This document shows, piece by piece, positions 18,880-27,895 of a stretch of 64,000 nt of DNA (its first letter is position 1; each line of letters starts with the position of its first letter). The notes under the pieces were generated by a model. It saw only the letters and a list, made by a program, of their open reading frames with translations. It made no database searches and was not told where the DNA came from. Where the stretch lies: the NCBI GenBank assembly GCA_046328715.1, contig JAXLWB010000016.1, positions 62,001 to 126,000 on the forward strand, in the 5' to 3' direction. A program made the translations under genes and the position numbers. The stretch comes from JAXLWB01 sp046328715 (GTDB lineage: Bacteria > Chloroflexota > Anaerolineae > Caldilineales > Caldilineaceae).

Positions 18880-18962
18880 GCAAGATGCAAGTTGTAGGTT
18901 GTAAGATGCGGGTTTGCACGTTGCATGTTACAATTTTCACCCTGCATCTTGCAACGTGCCAA
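18880..18962. repeat. Heptamer-array hairpin (unit RTTGYAR) between divergent genes
   Basis: The left arm is built from GATGCAA GTTGTAG GTTGTAA GATGCGG. The right arm 18937-18960 (CACCCTGCATCTTGCAAC and on) pairs with it, and GTTTGCACGTTGC pairs with GCAACGTGCCAAAC. It occupies the gap between sppA and ald, where neither transcript ends. This argues against a simple terminator role. Confidence 0.75.
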
Positions 18963-18980
18963 ACCAAAGGAGATTTAATC

Positions 18981-20090
18981 ATGCTGATCGGTCTGCCAAA
19001 GGAAATCAAGGACAATGAAAATCGAGTGGGAATGACGCCTGGGGCGGTGAAGGCATTGACACGCCGCGGTCATCGCGTACTGGTAGAAAGAGGGGCAGGC
19101 GTAGGCAGCTCGCTGTCGGATGAGGAGTATCAGGCAGCCGGTGCCGAATTGGTATCAAGCGCAACAGATGCGTGGTCGGCGCAGATGGTGGTCAAGGTGA
19201 AGGAGCCAATTGCCAGTGAGTATCAACATTTACGGGAAGATCTCATTCTATTTACCTATCTTCATCTAGCCGCCGACCGTGAATTAACCCAAGCCCTGCT
19301 CGAAAGTGGCACCACTGCCATCGCCTACGAAACCGTACAAACCGCCGATCGTCAGTTGCCCTTACTGATGCCAATGAGCGAAGTGGCAGGACGGATGGCC
19401 ACTCAGGTCGGAGCCACTTATCTTCAAAAGAACAATGGTGGTCGTGGGGTCTTGATGGGCGGCGTGCCTGGTGTTGCGCCAGCGAATGTGGCCATCCTTG
19501 GCGGCGGCACAGTAGGAGCCAATGCCGCTCGCGTGGCCGTCGGTCTCGGTGCCCAGGTGACCGTACTCGACATTAGCCATGATCGGCTCAAATATTTGGA
19601 TGATATCTATCGTGGTCAGTTGCAAACCCGTATCAGCGACGAGTATAACATCGAAGAAGTAGTGACCGAAGCCGATCTGGTGATCGGTGCCGTGCTGATT
19701 CCAGGTGGTCGTGCGCCCTGGCTGGTCACACGTAACATGCTCAGCGACATGAATCCCGGCTCGGTTATTGTCGATGTAGCGGTTGATCAGGGCGGCTGTA
19801 TCGAAACCACGCGCCCCACCACCCATAGCAATCCCACCTATGTGGTCGATGGCGTAGTGCATTACTGTGTGGCCAATATGCCTGGAGCCGTGCCGCGCAC
19901 CAGCACCTTTGCTCTCAACAACCAGACCACCGTTTATACCTTGCGTCTCGCTAACGAAGGGCTGGATGCCGTGCGCAACCTGCCGCCGCTCCAACATGGG
20001 CTCAACACCTATCGAGGCAAGCTCACCTACGCCGCAGTAGCCGATGCCTTTGGATTGGTGTATACTGAGGCGACAAAGGCGTTGGGGTAA
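18981..20090 (+). CDS. ald: Alanine dehydrogenase
   Basis: A 369-aa protein, the standard size. It begins MLIGLPKEIKDNENRVGMTP. It has the substrate lysine in VVKVKEP, the catalytic histidine in LFTYLHLA, the linker MPMSEVAGRMATQVGA, the Rossmann glycine motif LGGGTVGANAA and DVAVDQGG near the C-terminus. It interconverts alanine and pyruvate with NADH and ammonia. ATG at 18981 follows AAAGGAGAT; the longer frame from 18876 only translates the palindrome. Confidence 0.95.
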   Translation: MLIGLPKEIKDNENRVGMTPGAVKALTRRGHRVLVERGAGVGSSLSDEEYQAAGAELVSSATDAWSAQMVVKVKEPIASEYQHLREDLILFTYLHLAADRELTQALLESGTTAIAYETVQTADRQLPLLMPMSEVAGRMATQVGATYLQKNNGGRGVLMGGVPGVAPANVAILGGGTVGANAARVAVGLGAQVTVLDISHDRLKYLDDIYRGQLQTRISDEYNIEEVVTEADLVIGAVLIPGGRAPWLVTRNMLSDMNPGSVIVDVAVDQGGCIETTRPTTHSNPTYVVDGVVHYCVANMPGAVPRTSTFALNNQTTVYTLRLANEGLDAVRNLPPLQHGLNTYRGKLTYAAVADAFGLVYTEATKALG

Positions 20091-20110
20091 ATAGAGTAGG
20101 CTGAACATCT

Positions 20111-20527
20111 ATGTCACGTCGAGATAATTATCACGATATCGTCAAAGAAGCTCTGATTCGAGAAGGTTGGACAATCACACATGACCCTTATAGATTCCTA
20201 TCCTCTCCAGAGCTTACTACTGATTTAGGTGCAGAAAAGCCCATTGCAGCTGAACGGGGCAACGATAAAATTGCGGTAGAAATCAAAAGCTTTTTGAGCG
20301 CTTCACGAATTGCCGATTTAGAGAAGGCCATTGGTCAATACGTATTGTATGCGACACTGTTACAGCGACAAGAGCCAGAACGAACTCTTTACTTGGCAAT
20401 TCCTAAGTACGCATTCAACACTGTTTTCGCTACACAGGTTGGTAAAATTGCAATTGAATCGTTTGCATTGAGATTGATTGTCTTCTCGATTGAGGAAGAG
20501 GAAGAACTACTATGGAAAGCCAACTAG
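20111..20527 (+). CDS. xisH: XisH family protein
   Basis: A 138-aa protein starting MSRRDNYHDIVKEALIREGW. It has IAAERGNDKIAVEIKSF, which fits a PD-(D/E)xK-like core, then SRIADLEKAIGQYVLY and YLAIPK. XisH was named as a controlling factor for excision of the cyanobacterial fdxN element, but homologues are scattered in genomes lacking that element. It overlaps xisI by 16 bases and follows ald by 20 bases. No recombinase or fdxN is in the window, so its role here is open. Confidence 0.88.
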   Translation: MSRRDNYHDIVKEALIREGWTITHDPYRFLSSPELTTDLGAEKPIAAERGNDKIAVEIKSFLSASRIADLEKAIGQYVLYATLLQRQEPERTLYLAIPKYAFNTVFATQVGKIAIESFALRLIVFSIEEEEELLWKAN

Positions 20528-20877
20528 GATTCTATAAGCAAGTAGTAAAAAACCTTCTATCACAATATGAAGAACAAAAGACTGAATGGACTGAAGTTGA
20601 ATTGGTGTTTGATGACCAGCGGATGAGCTATCTTGTGATGCAAGTCGGATGGCACAAAGAAGAAAGATATCACAATTGCTTGGTGCACATTGATATTAGA
20701 AATGGCAAAATCGTGATTCAGGAAAATAATACCGAAGATTTGCTAGACGAAAAACTCATCGATATGGGAATTCCAGCCGATAAGATTTATCTTGGATTGC
20801 TACCGCCAAAAGCACATACCTTCTTGCGCAAATCAACGACACAATTGACCCAACATCGAGAATTAGAGCCAGCTTGA
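20512..20877 (+). CDS. xisI: XisI family protein
   Basis: A 121-aa XisI homologue with family features VELVFDDQRMSYLVMQVGW, RYHNCLVHIDIRNGKIVIQ and LGLLPPKAHTF. It overlaps the end of xisH, so the two are translationally coupled and probably form a complex, as this pair is nearly always found together. The base composition is more AT-rich than the flanking ald and hisS genes, which suggests horizontal acquisition of the pair. Confidence 0.88.
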   Translation: MESQLGFYKQVVKNLLSQYEEQKTEWTEVELVFDDQRMSYLVMQVGWHKEERYHNCLVHIDIRNGKIVIQENNTEDLLDEKLIDMGIPADKIYLGLLPPKAHTFLRKSTTQLTQHRELEPA

Positions 20878-20953
20878 GCTAGATTTGTTGGTTCAATTTC
20901 TATTTGTTATCATATATCTATGAGATATCAGTTGTCTTTGACCAAGAATCACA

Positions 20954-21015
20954 TGCATCATCATGCTCACGCCAACTACGCTTTGGCGCTTGATTCAGCC
21001 TGCCTGCATGATGCA
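20954..21015 (+). other. Structured leader-like sequence upstream of hisS
   Basis: TGCATCAT (20954-20961) pairs with ATGATGCA (21008-21015) and encloses CGCCAA/TTGGCG (20970-20975 with 20983-20988). A terminator follows at 21066. I do not find a T-box motif. It may be the 3' end of the xis transcript, a small RNA or a hisS leader. Confidence 0.35.
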
Positions 21016-21065
21016 AGGGTCGATGGACAAAGCAGAATGTAAACAGTGTGACTGAACCAGAGACA

Positions 21066-21096
21066 AAGCGTGGAATCATGAATTCCACGCTTTTTT
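21066..21096 (+). terminator. Intrinsic terminator upstream of hisS
   Basis: AAGCGTGGAAT pairs with ATTCCACGCTT around loop CATGA, followed by TTTTTT. It ends about 55 bases before hisS. Confidence 0.75.
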
Positions 21097-21151
21097 GTTG
21101 CTATAAAACTGGCACTTTTCAACAACTTCTCTACAAAGGCTCGGAGGATTT

Positions 21152-22522
21152 ATGGCCAAGATTAATACAGAACCGCTCAGCGGCATGCGCGATTTTCTAC
21201 CGCTCGATATGATGCGCCGCGAATATGTCATCAATGTGATCAAGCGAGTTTACCAACGTTATGGTTTTGAACCGCTGGAGACGCCGACGATGGAGCGGCT
21301 GAGTACCTTGCTCGGCAAATACGGCGAAGAAGGCGATCAACTGCTTTTCCGTGTACTCAAGCGCGGCGAGAAACTCCAGGAAGCACTGCAGGAGAATCCA
21401 ACCGAGAACAATATCGCCGACGGTGGGATGCGCTATGATCTCACTGTACCGCTAGCCCGTATCGTTGCCGAGTATCGCAGCAAGTTGCCACGTTACTTCA
21501 AACGCTATCAGATTCAGTCGGTCTATCGTGCCGACCGCCCAGCCAAGGGTCGCTACCGTGAATTCTGCCAATGTGATGTTGACATTGTCGGTTCCAACAG
21601 CCAGATGGCCGAGGCAGAGGTAATTGCTGCCGGGGCGCAGGTGTTACTCGAGCTTGGCTTCACATCCGCCGACGCCTTTGCCATTCGTCTCAACAGCCGT
21701 GGCATTCTGCGCGGCTTGATGGAAGTTTCCGGCATTCCAGCTGAGCAGGAAGGCGATGCGCTAGTTGCCATCGACAAGTTGGACAAGATCGGCATGGAAG
21801 GCGTGCGCAAAGAACTCGCCCAACGTGGTATTGCCGACGAAGCTGCTGGCAAGTTACTACAATCAATGGCCAATGCACCCAAGAGCAACGAAGAAATTGT
21901 ACCTTGGTTGTCCGATCTGCTCGAATCCAGTGAAGCTGGCAGCAGAGGGGTGGCGGAACTCAAACAAGTTCTCATCTATTCTACGAACGGCCCCGCAGCC
22001 GACCGGCTCAAGGTCGATCCCTATCTGGCGCGTGGACTGAGCTATTACACTGGCCCGATCTTCGAGATCGAGTTTCCGGGTCTCAGCGGGTCGGGCGGTG
22101 GCGGTGGACGTTATGATGACCTGGTCGGCATGTTTAGCGGGCAGCGTATCCCGTCGGCAGGGTTTAGCCTGGGACTAGAGCGCATCATCCTGATTATGGA
22201 AGAGCGGGGCTATTTCCCCGCACAATTGGAAGGTGAACCGCAAGTAATGGTCACCCAATATGATGAATCGAGCGCAGGAGCAAGCTTCCAACTCGCCCAA
22301 CAACTGCGGGCTGCCGGCATTCGCGTCGATCTCTACCCCGACTTCGACCGCTACGGCAAACAGTTCCAATATGCCGAGTCACGACGCATTCGTTACGCCT
22401 GTCTGGTTAGTCCTCGTGAGATCGAAGCAGGTGTTGTAGCGATCAAGGATTTGGTGAGCGGAGAACAGGTGGAAGTAGCGGTGGATGAGGTTGTGGAGGT
22501 CGTAAAGTCGAAGGTTGGTTAA
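21152..22522 (+). CDS. hisS: Histidine--tRNA ligase
   Basis: A 456-aa class II synthetase. Motif 1 region LSGMRDFLP, motif 2 YRADRPAKGRYREFCQCDVD, histidine-A motif LSYYTGPIFEIE, then GGGGRYDDLVGMF and motif 3 SAGFSLGLERI. A C-terminal anticodon-binding domain starts near residue 360. It charges tRNA-His in the cytoplasm. CGGAGGA lies just before the start. Confidence 0.95.
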   Translation: MAKINTEPLSGMRDFLPLDMMRREYVINVIKRVYQRYGFEPLETPTMERLSTLLGKYGEEGDQLLFRVLKRGEKLQEALQENPTENNIADGGMRYDLTVPLARIVAEYRSKLPRYFKRYQIQSVYRADRPAKGRYREFCQCDVDIVGSNSQMAEAEVIAAGAQVLLELGFTSADAFAIRLNSRGILRGLMEVSGIPAEQEGDALVAIDKLDKIGMEGVRKELAQRGIADEAAGKLLQSMANAPKSNEEIVPWLSDLLESSEAGSRGVAELKQVLIYSTNGPAADRLKVDPYLARGLSYYTGPIFEIEFPGLSGSGGGGGRYDDLVGMFSGQRIPSAGFSLGLERIILIMEERGYFPAQLEGEPQVMVTQYDESSAGASFQLAQQLRAAGIRVDLYPDFDRYGKQFQYAESRRIRYACLVSPREIEAGVVAIKDLVSGEQVEVAVDEVVEVVKSKVG

Positions 22523-22536
22523 GTAAAATTAGTGCA

Positions 22537-22605
22537 ATGATAGAGGGCACTGTGCGTGAAGAAAAATTCGTGACGACTGCCTACCTACAGGCTTTTGAAG
22601 AGTAG
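22537..22605 (+). pseudogene. Possible C-terminal remnant of a DUF4258/toxin-like gene
   Basis: A 22-codon reading frame (MIEGTVREEKFVTTAYLQ and on) directly before the DUF2283 gene. It resembles the last beta strands (VTTAYL) of small RNase-like proteins often paired with DUF2283. Too short to be sure. Confidence 0.2.
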
Positions 22606-22618
22606 AAAATGAGATAAG

Positions 22619-22981
22619 ATGGAAAATACAAAGATCAACTACGACGAAGAAGCCGACGTGCTTTATATTTCGTTTGGTCGCAGTCAGCATGTAACAGGCA
22701 TCAAATTAGCAGACAATGTCCTTTTACGAGTTGATACTGGAAAAAGTGACCAAAGCGCACCTCGTGCCATCGGTCTCACCTTTGTCAGCTTCAATCAAAT
22801 GATGGCGCGACAGGGAAATACATCTCTCAATATTCCTACTGCTAACCTGCGCAACCTTCCTGAGGGTTTAAGTCAGATTGTCTGGAATATTCTTTCTAGT
22901 GCGCCAGTAAGTGACTATTTAGCGGTTGGGCTTTCCTTATCACCACAGTCGATAGCTTTACCATCCTCTATTGCAACCTGA
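22619..22981 (+). CDS. DUF2283 domain protein
   Basis: A 120-aa protein whose first 60 residues match the DUF2283 pattern: INYDEEADVLYISF, then a short gap and ADNVLLRVD. The family is small, cytoplasmic and often sits beside small toxin-like genes, but it has no established activity. The C-terminal 50 residues are not recognised. ATG at 22619 is preceded only by weak purine-rich sequence. Confidence 0.75.
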   Translation: MENTKINYDEEADVLYISFGRSQHVTGIKLADNVLLRVDTGKSDQSAPRAIGLTFVSFNQMMARQGNTSLNIPTANLRNLPEGLSQIVWNILSSAPVSDYLAVGLSLSPQSIALPSSIAT

Positions 22982-22983
22982 AA

Positions 22984-23030
22984 GCAGACAACGTGGCAGA
23001 CCCTATCAAGGCGTCTGCCACGTTGTCTGC
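22984..23030. terminator. Perfect 18-bp hairpin between convergent genes
   Basis: GCAGACAACGTGGCAGAC (22984-23001) and GTCTGCCACGTTGTCTGC (23013-23030) are perfect complements around an 11-base loop. The element lies between convergent stops and is probably a bidirectional terminator, although no T-run flanks it. Confidence 0.6.
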
Positions 23031-23060
23031 TGGGCTAGACCAATAACCATGTAACAGCCC

Positions 23061-26000
23061 TCACCGCCCAATCACCGGCAAATAAACCTTCTCATTTGCG
23101 GACTGTGGCGTCTCAGCATCTACACTAAACCTCACATTCACCCGCGTCACATTGCCCTGTTGATCCTTCACCAAAGCAAATAGATGCGCCTCGCTGAGCT
23201 GCGTGATTGGCGTGGTCAATACAAGTTCGTAAATCCCATCACCCGTCTCTTGCACCAGATCGCTCAGCTCAGCTCCAGCAGATCGACCATTGATCGAGAT
23301 CGTCGCCGTGATCGAGAGGGTAGACAGATCAAGACCGGAGTAAGCATCAGCCATGCCGAAGCGGATTGCAGTGATCGAATCGGAATTGCGATCCGGTCGA
23401 GGGGCGCTGACCGTGAGCACAGGGCGCAGATCATCGACAAACCAGCCAAAGTCGGCACTGTCCGTTCCCTCGCTAGTGTTGATCGGGCAGCCGAGATCGA
23501 TCCAACGGGCAAAGTTCATCTTTTCACGGTCACTTAGAGCAGGGGCAGCGCTGTCGGTCGGCGGCATGATTGTGCCACTGTAGTCAAGATCGGCGTCGCT
23601 GGGGTTGGCACCGACGGGCAAGGTGCTGGCATCACCAGGAATTGATTCGGTGGGGTGCTCTTCGTTGCTCCAGCCGTCCAGCCGCTCACCAAAGAGCTTC
23701 CAGATGAGCAGGCTACGCCTCGATTGAAAAGAACGCACGTAACGGCTGGCATTAGTCTGCCGCCAGCCCAAATTTTTGCCAATCACTGGAGGATAGCCCC
23801 AACGTGCGGCTGAATCGTTGCACAGTCGCATGTAATCACCTGGGGCTTGGCGTCCGCTATAGGCGTCGACGGGGTAGAGGCTGGTGTCGTCCAGAACCAG
23901 GTTGCCAGGCGGGTTTGCGTCGTTTCCGGTGTGGCAACTGACACAACTGCGCTGCAAAATCGGACGAATGTCCTTGTAGAACTCGACATCGACCCCTTTA
24001 CTTTCGGTCACCACACCCGACGTACCGGCGAAGGAAGGATCGGCAGAGGGGTCGTTGGGCACTCGTTTAAGCAATGGCACAAACTGGGTCAAATCCCACA
24101 CCGGATAATCAGATTTGGCGGCGGCAGTCTGACCAAAGCCCAGCGGTTGTTGGCTATGCGCATGACAGCCACCACAGTTAGCGCGCATCTCGCCCGGTCG
24201 CACCTGATGCCAGGTCTGTGACATGGCCAGAACCATGCCGTTGCGGTCGAGCATTTGAAAGGTGAAGGGCGTGTCGGCAGGGATCTTGGCCAGAAAGCTG
24301 GTGTCGGGGTTACCTTCCGGGTCGAGAATTGGATTGCCTTGCTCGTCAAACTTGCGCAGCGGAATTTCACCCAGGATGCGTAACTTTTCGTTGGCATGGT
24401 TAAAGAAGTGCTGGCCTTCGTTGGGGCCATAGCTGCGATGGGTGTTAGGCTCCATCGCAAGAATGCGCACGGCCCAGATGTCGTCGTTGTCGTATTTTCC
24501 TGCCTCGGCTCCTTGGGTGACCCAGTTGGAGTTGGCATCATTTTGTGCTGTATTAAAGGCATCCAGCCCATCAAAGGATTGATTGGCGGCAAAGCCAGGG
24601 AAGGACTCTCGCTTGTAAAAGCTACTGGTGCCAACCAAACCATAAGGTGTACCAGCGGGCAAGGCGGAGTGCGTCGAGCCATCGTTCGGCAGCCAATCGA
24701 TTGGTTGCGGCTCATCGACGCCATGAATCGCCTTGTAGGTAACCACGGCACGCGGCCACACTTCGTTGTAGTTGGGGTTGTTCTTGATTAGCAGCAATTC
24801 ATCTGGGCTGTTCACCGGATTGCCGCCTGGGATCAGGTAAAGCCCGGCGTCAGGTGCAGGCAGGTTGACCGGACGGTTGAGCGCATTCACGGGTCCGGGC
24901 GACCAGACGACCAGCAGGTCGTTGTTCGGTGCCGCCGAAGGGTGGGTAAACTTGCCCGCATAGCGATTGTTGGTAAAGGGCGAGGCTTCGTCTGTGGCAT
25001 TGGTGAAGGGCGTAATCGAGGTGAGCCCGCGCGGCGTAAAGGACATATAGGCTGGGTATATCTCTGGATTGCCATTGAAGACCAAGGTCTGGCTGATGGG
25101 CGGGTTGAGATGCAAGTCGGCGGGGTAAAAGTGCGGCTGTCCCATCGGCGAATTCAAAGGTAAACGATATAGCGCGCCAAAGCCGAAGTTGTTGAGATTG
25201 TAGTAATCCTCAACTACGAGGTCGCCATTGCTCAGTTGGGTTTGAAAGTGAAAGGCATCAGCCCATTTGAAGGCACTGACCAACGGCTCCCAATGCCGAC
25301 CATCCGGCAATATGGCCCAAATGCCCCAGACGCGCTCGTCACGCAGCCCTTGTGATTCATAGGTCGAAAACATGATGCGACCATCGGCCAGCGGCGTCGG
25401 ATGCAGTGAACTGCCGTTGGTCATTGGTGCAATCAGCGTGACATTCGAGCCATCTTCGTCCATCACAAAGAGTTGCAGGGTAACGCTGGTGTAGGACTTG
25501 GTTGGCATAAAACCGTTGCGGTTGCTCACAAAGGCCACTCTTCCTCCGGCAAGCGGTGCCGGTCCCAGGTTGAGAATGCCGTAACCTAAACGATTGTACT
25601 CGGGGTCAGGATCCACTGGATTGCTTTCGTCCCAATGACCAGCACCGGTGTTGGGTGTAAATTCCTGATGGGTAAGTTGTTGAATCTCACGCGTTTGCAG
25701 GTTGATTCGGTAGATGTCGCTGCCACTGTAGGGCAAATAGTTACGCTGATAGTTGCTGCTCTCTTCACGGGTATCCTCGAAATAAGCGTAGTAGACCCAT
25801 TGCGCATCAAACGAGACAAAGGGATCGGTCACTGCGCCATTCTCCGTATCGACCAACAGCTCTTCACTGCCATCCGGATGCAACAGGACCAGATCCGACC
25901 CTGGTTCAACTCGGGCCGGATGAAAGACATCGGGCCAGTGCATGTGTTCATTGTCGCCATGACGGGGCTGGCGGACGTAGACGATGTCAAAGTCGAGCGC

Positions 26001-26192
26001 AGCGGGTTTCACAGCGGTGATGGAGTCACTTCTGGCCAGCAAACGATGCGTGTGAAAAGTGGCAAACAGAATCAACAAAGCCACAAGTAACAAGAGCGAT
26101 GAACTCTGTAAGAAACTCAACCGCACAGGGTTGAGTTTTATGCCGTTTTTTGCAATCGGTTGTGTCCGGTTCGTCCAAAAGTAGGATGCCAT
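23061..26192 (-). CDS. Secreted c-type haem protein with hydrazine-synthase-alpha-like region
   Basis: A 1043-aa exported protein. The N-terminal hydrophobic anchor lies near residues 30-50. A TolB/PD40-like beta-propeller region follows (about 70-560, with VAFVSNRNGF, LFVMDEDGS and ADGRIMFSTY). A region resembling the hydrazine synthase alpha middle domain leads to the haem motif CGGCHAHS (near 671), and a second motif CVSCHTG is near 747. The C-terminus ends VYLPVIGR, a tail shared with the beta-helix protein in this window. HzsA-like proteins occur in many non-anammox bacteria with unknown electron-transfer roles; hydrazine synthesis is not implied. The ATG at 26192 has GGAG six bases upstream. 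Confidence 0.8.
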   Translation of the reverse strand: MASYFWTNRTQPIAKNGIKLNPVRLSFLQSSSLLLLVALLILFATFHTHRLLARSDSITAVKPAALDFDIVYVRQPRHGDNEHMHWPDVFHPARVEPGSDLVLLHPDGSEELLVDTENGAVTDPFVSFDAQWVYYAYFEDTREESSNYQRNYLPYSGSDIYRINLQTREIQQLTHQEFTPNTGAGHWDESNPVDPDPEYNRLGYGILNLGPAPLAGGRVAFVSNRNGFMPTKSYTSVTLQLFVMDEDGSNVTLIAPMTNGSSLHPTPLADGRIMFSTYESQGLRDERVWGIWAILPDGRHWEPLVSAFKWADAFHFQTQLSNGDLVVEDYYNLNNFGFGALYRLPLNSPMGQPHFYPADLHLNPPISQTLVFNGNPEIYPAYMSFTPRGLTSITPFTNATDEASPFTNNRYAGKFTHPSAAPNNDLLVVWSPGPVNALNRPVNLPAPDAGLYLIPGGNPVNSPDELLLIKNNPNYNEVWPRAVVTYKAIHGVDEPQPIDWLPNDGSTHSALPAGTPYGLVGTSSFYKRESFPGFAANQSFDGLDAFNTAQNDANSNWVTQGAEAGKYDNDDIWAVRILAMEPNTHRSYGPNEGQHFFNHANEKLRILGEIPLRKFDEQGNPILDPEGNPDTSFLAKIPADTPFTFQMLDRNGMVLAMSQTWHQVRPGEMRANCGGCHAHSQQPLGFGQTAAAKSDYPVWDLTQFVPLLKRVPNDPSADPSFAGTSGVVTESKGVDVEFYKDIRPILQRSCVSCHTGNDANPPGNLVLDDTSLYPVDAYSGRQAPGDYMRLCNDSAARWGYPPVIGKNLGWRQTNASRYVRSFQSRRSLLIWKLFGERLDGWSNEEHPTESIPGDASTLPVGANPSDADLDYSGTIMPPTDSAAPALSDREKMNFARWIDLGCPINTSEGTDSADFGWFVDDLRPVLTVSAPRPDRNSDSITAIRFGMADAYSGLDLSTLSITATISINGRSAGAELSDLVQETGDGIYELVLTTPITQLSEAHLFALVKDQQGNVTRVNVRFSVDAETPQSANEKVYLPVIGR

Positions 26193-26301
26193 TGTTTGCT
26201 CCAAAGCTCTGTTTTTTTCCTAGACAAGAATACCAGTTAAACTATCTTCTTGCTTGGCGTTCATTAAGTGAATATCTTTCGATTAAATTACGAATGTGAG
26301 A

Positions 26302-26395
26302 CGTGAAACGTGATGCGTGAATTGTAGATTATCTATATCAAACAATCGATAAGAGTAGAATTGAGAAAGTTATACTTCACGCATCACGTTTCACG
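26302..26395. repeat. Heptamer-array hairpin (unit TGAAACG/TGATGCG) in a divergent gap
   Basis: CGTGAAACGTGATGCGTGAA (26302-26321) is the perfect complement of 26376-26395 over 20 bp, with a 54-base loop. The left array reads TGAGACG TGAAACG TGATGCG TGAA from 26297. Its position between divergent genes excludes a terminator role. Confidence 0.85.
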
Positions 26396-26430
26396 CATCA
26401 GCTTCACCTTTACAATGGAGTTCTCATTTT

Positions 26431-27879
26431 ATGTTAGTCATGAAATTTGGCGGCACCTCGGTCGGTAGCATTGACGCCTTTGCCGCAGTCTGCAAAATTG
26501 TAACCGATAAGGTTCAACAACAATCCAAAACCAAACGGCCCGGCGTGGTGGTGGTCACCAGCGCGATGAGCGGGGTCACCAACATGCTGATCGACGCTGC
26601 CCAGAAGTCAGCCAAGGGCAATGCTGGAACTGCTAAGGAAGCAATTGCAACCTTGCGCCAGAAACATATGCAAGTGATCGATCACTTTATTACCAACGAG
26701 GCGGATCGCCAGTCGCTGCTCGACCATCTCGAAACCAAACTTTCAGATTTGGATCGCATTTGCGGTGGCATTTCTGTGCTTGGCGAATTGACTGCCCGTG
26801 GCAATGATCTCGTCAGTGGGCTGGGCGAGCGCATCAATGCACCAATTCTGGCAGGCGTATTGCGTTCCCAAGGCATTGCGGCCCAACCGGTGGATGCAGT
26901 CGAGATTGTGGTAACGGATAGTGTCTTTGGCGGGGCTGACCCGATCATGGAACTGACTGGTCACCGTTCACGCGCCAAGCTGCTGCCAATGCTTGACCGG
27001 GGCGTTGTGCCGGTGGTGACTGGCTTTGTCGGTGCCACCATCGACGGCATCCCCACAACACTGAGCCGCGGCGGTTCGGATTACTCGGCTGGCATTATCG
27101 GCACAGCCTTGGAAACAGATGAGATTCAGATATGGACCGATGTCAACGGTGTGATGACCTGCGACCCGCGCATCGTCTCGAATGCGCGCTCGATCACACA
27201 GTTGAGCTACGAAGAGGTGGCGGAGCTTTCCTATTACGGTGCCAAGGTACTCCATCCCAAAACGGTTATCCACCCGATTCAGAAGAAGATTCCGGTACGC
27301 GTGCTCAACACCTTCGAGCCAGATCATCCTGGCACAGTGATTCTGGAACATAGCAACAGCGAAGATCATGGTACAGTCAAGGCGATCACGGCCATTCGTG
27401 GGGTCAACCTGATTACTGTGGCAGGCAAGGGCATGATCGGTGTGGTCGGAGTGGCGGCGCGTGCCTTTGGCGCAGTCGCCCGCGTTGGGGCCAACATTTT
27501 GATGATCAGCCAGAGTAGCAGTGAACTCAACATCTGTTTTGTCGTACCCGAGGCCGATGTAGAAAAGACGGTCACCGCCCTGCGCAGCGAATTCGTGCGC
27601 GAGATGGAGCGAGGCGACATTGACCGCATTGAAGGTCATGCCAAAGTGGTGATTGTGGCCGTAGTGGGCAGCGGCATGCGTGGCACACCGGGGCTGGCTG
27701 GCGGCGTCTTTACCGCAGTCTCCAAACATCGCATCAATGTAATTGCGATTGCGCAAGGATCAAGCGAGGCCAACATCAGCTTTGTGATTGAAGAGGCCGA
27801 CAGTCCAAACGCCTTGCGTGCGATTCACGACACCTTTGAATTGCATAAACCAACCAAGGATCGCAAGGGATCGCGGTAG
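26431..27879 (+). CDS. lysC: Aspartate kinase
   Basis: A 482-aa monofunctional aspartokinase. It has KFGGTSVG at the N-terminus, the catalytic ELTARGNDLVSGLGE, LSRGGSDYSAGIIG, WTDVNGVMTCDPR and YYGAKVLHPKT. Two C-terminal ACT domains (from about 325) probably sense lysine or threonine. It makes aspartyl phosphate, the first step to Lys, Thr and Met. No homoserine dehydrogenase domain is fused. GGAG lies ten bases before the ATG. Confidence 0.95.
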   Translation: MLVMKFGGTSVGSIDAFAAVCKIVTDKVQQQSKTKRPGVVVVTSAMSGVTNMLIDAAQKSAKGNAGTAKEAIATLRQKHMQVIDHFITNEADRQSLLDHLETKLSDLDRICGGISVLGELTARGNDLVSGLGERINAPILAGVLRSQGIAAQPVDAVEIVVTDSVFGGADPIMELTGHRSRAKLLPMLDRGVVPVVTGFVGATIDGIPTTLSRGGSDYSAGIIGTALETDEIQIWTDVNGVMTCDPRIVSNARSITQLSYEEVAELSYYGAKVLHPKTVIHPIQKKIPVRVLNTFEPDHPGTVILEHSNSEDHGTVKAITAIRGVNLITVAGKGMIGVVGVAARAFGAVARVGANILMISQSSSELNICFVVPEADVEKTVTALRSEFVREMERGDIDRIEGHAKVVIVAVVGSGMRGTPGLAGGVFTAVSKHRINVIAIAQGSSEANISFVIEEADSPNALRAIHDTFELHKPTKDRKGSR

Positions 27880-27895
27880 CGCAAAATTTACATTT

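Noticed and set aside
20940..21100. T-box riboswitch upstream of hisS
   Set aside because: There is a terminator and a structured leader, but the conserved GGGTGGnACC element and a UGGG tail for tRNA-His were not found.
23061..26192. Evidence for anammox metabolism
   Set aside because: Only an HzsA-like protein is present; HzsB/C and other anammox genes are missing and HzsA-like proteins are common elsewhere.
26968..27756. 262-aa minus-strand ORF opposite aspartate kinase
   Set aside because: It is antisense to a complete housekeeping gene and shows no domain pattern.
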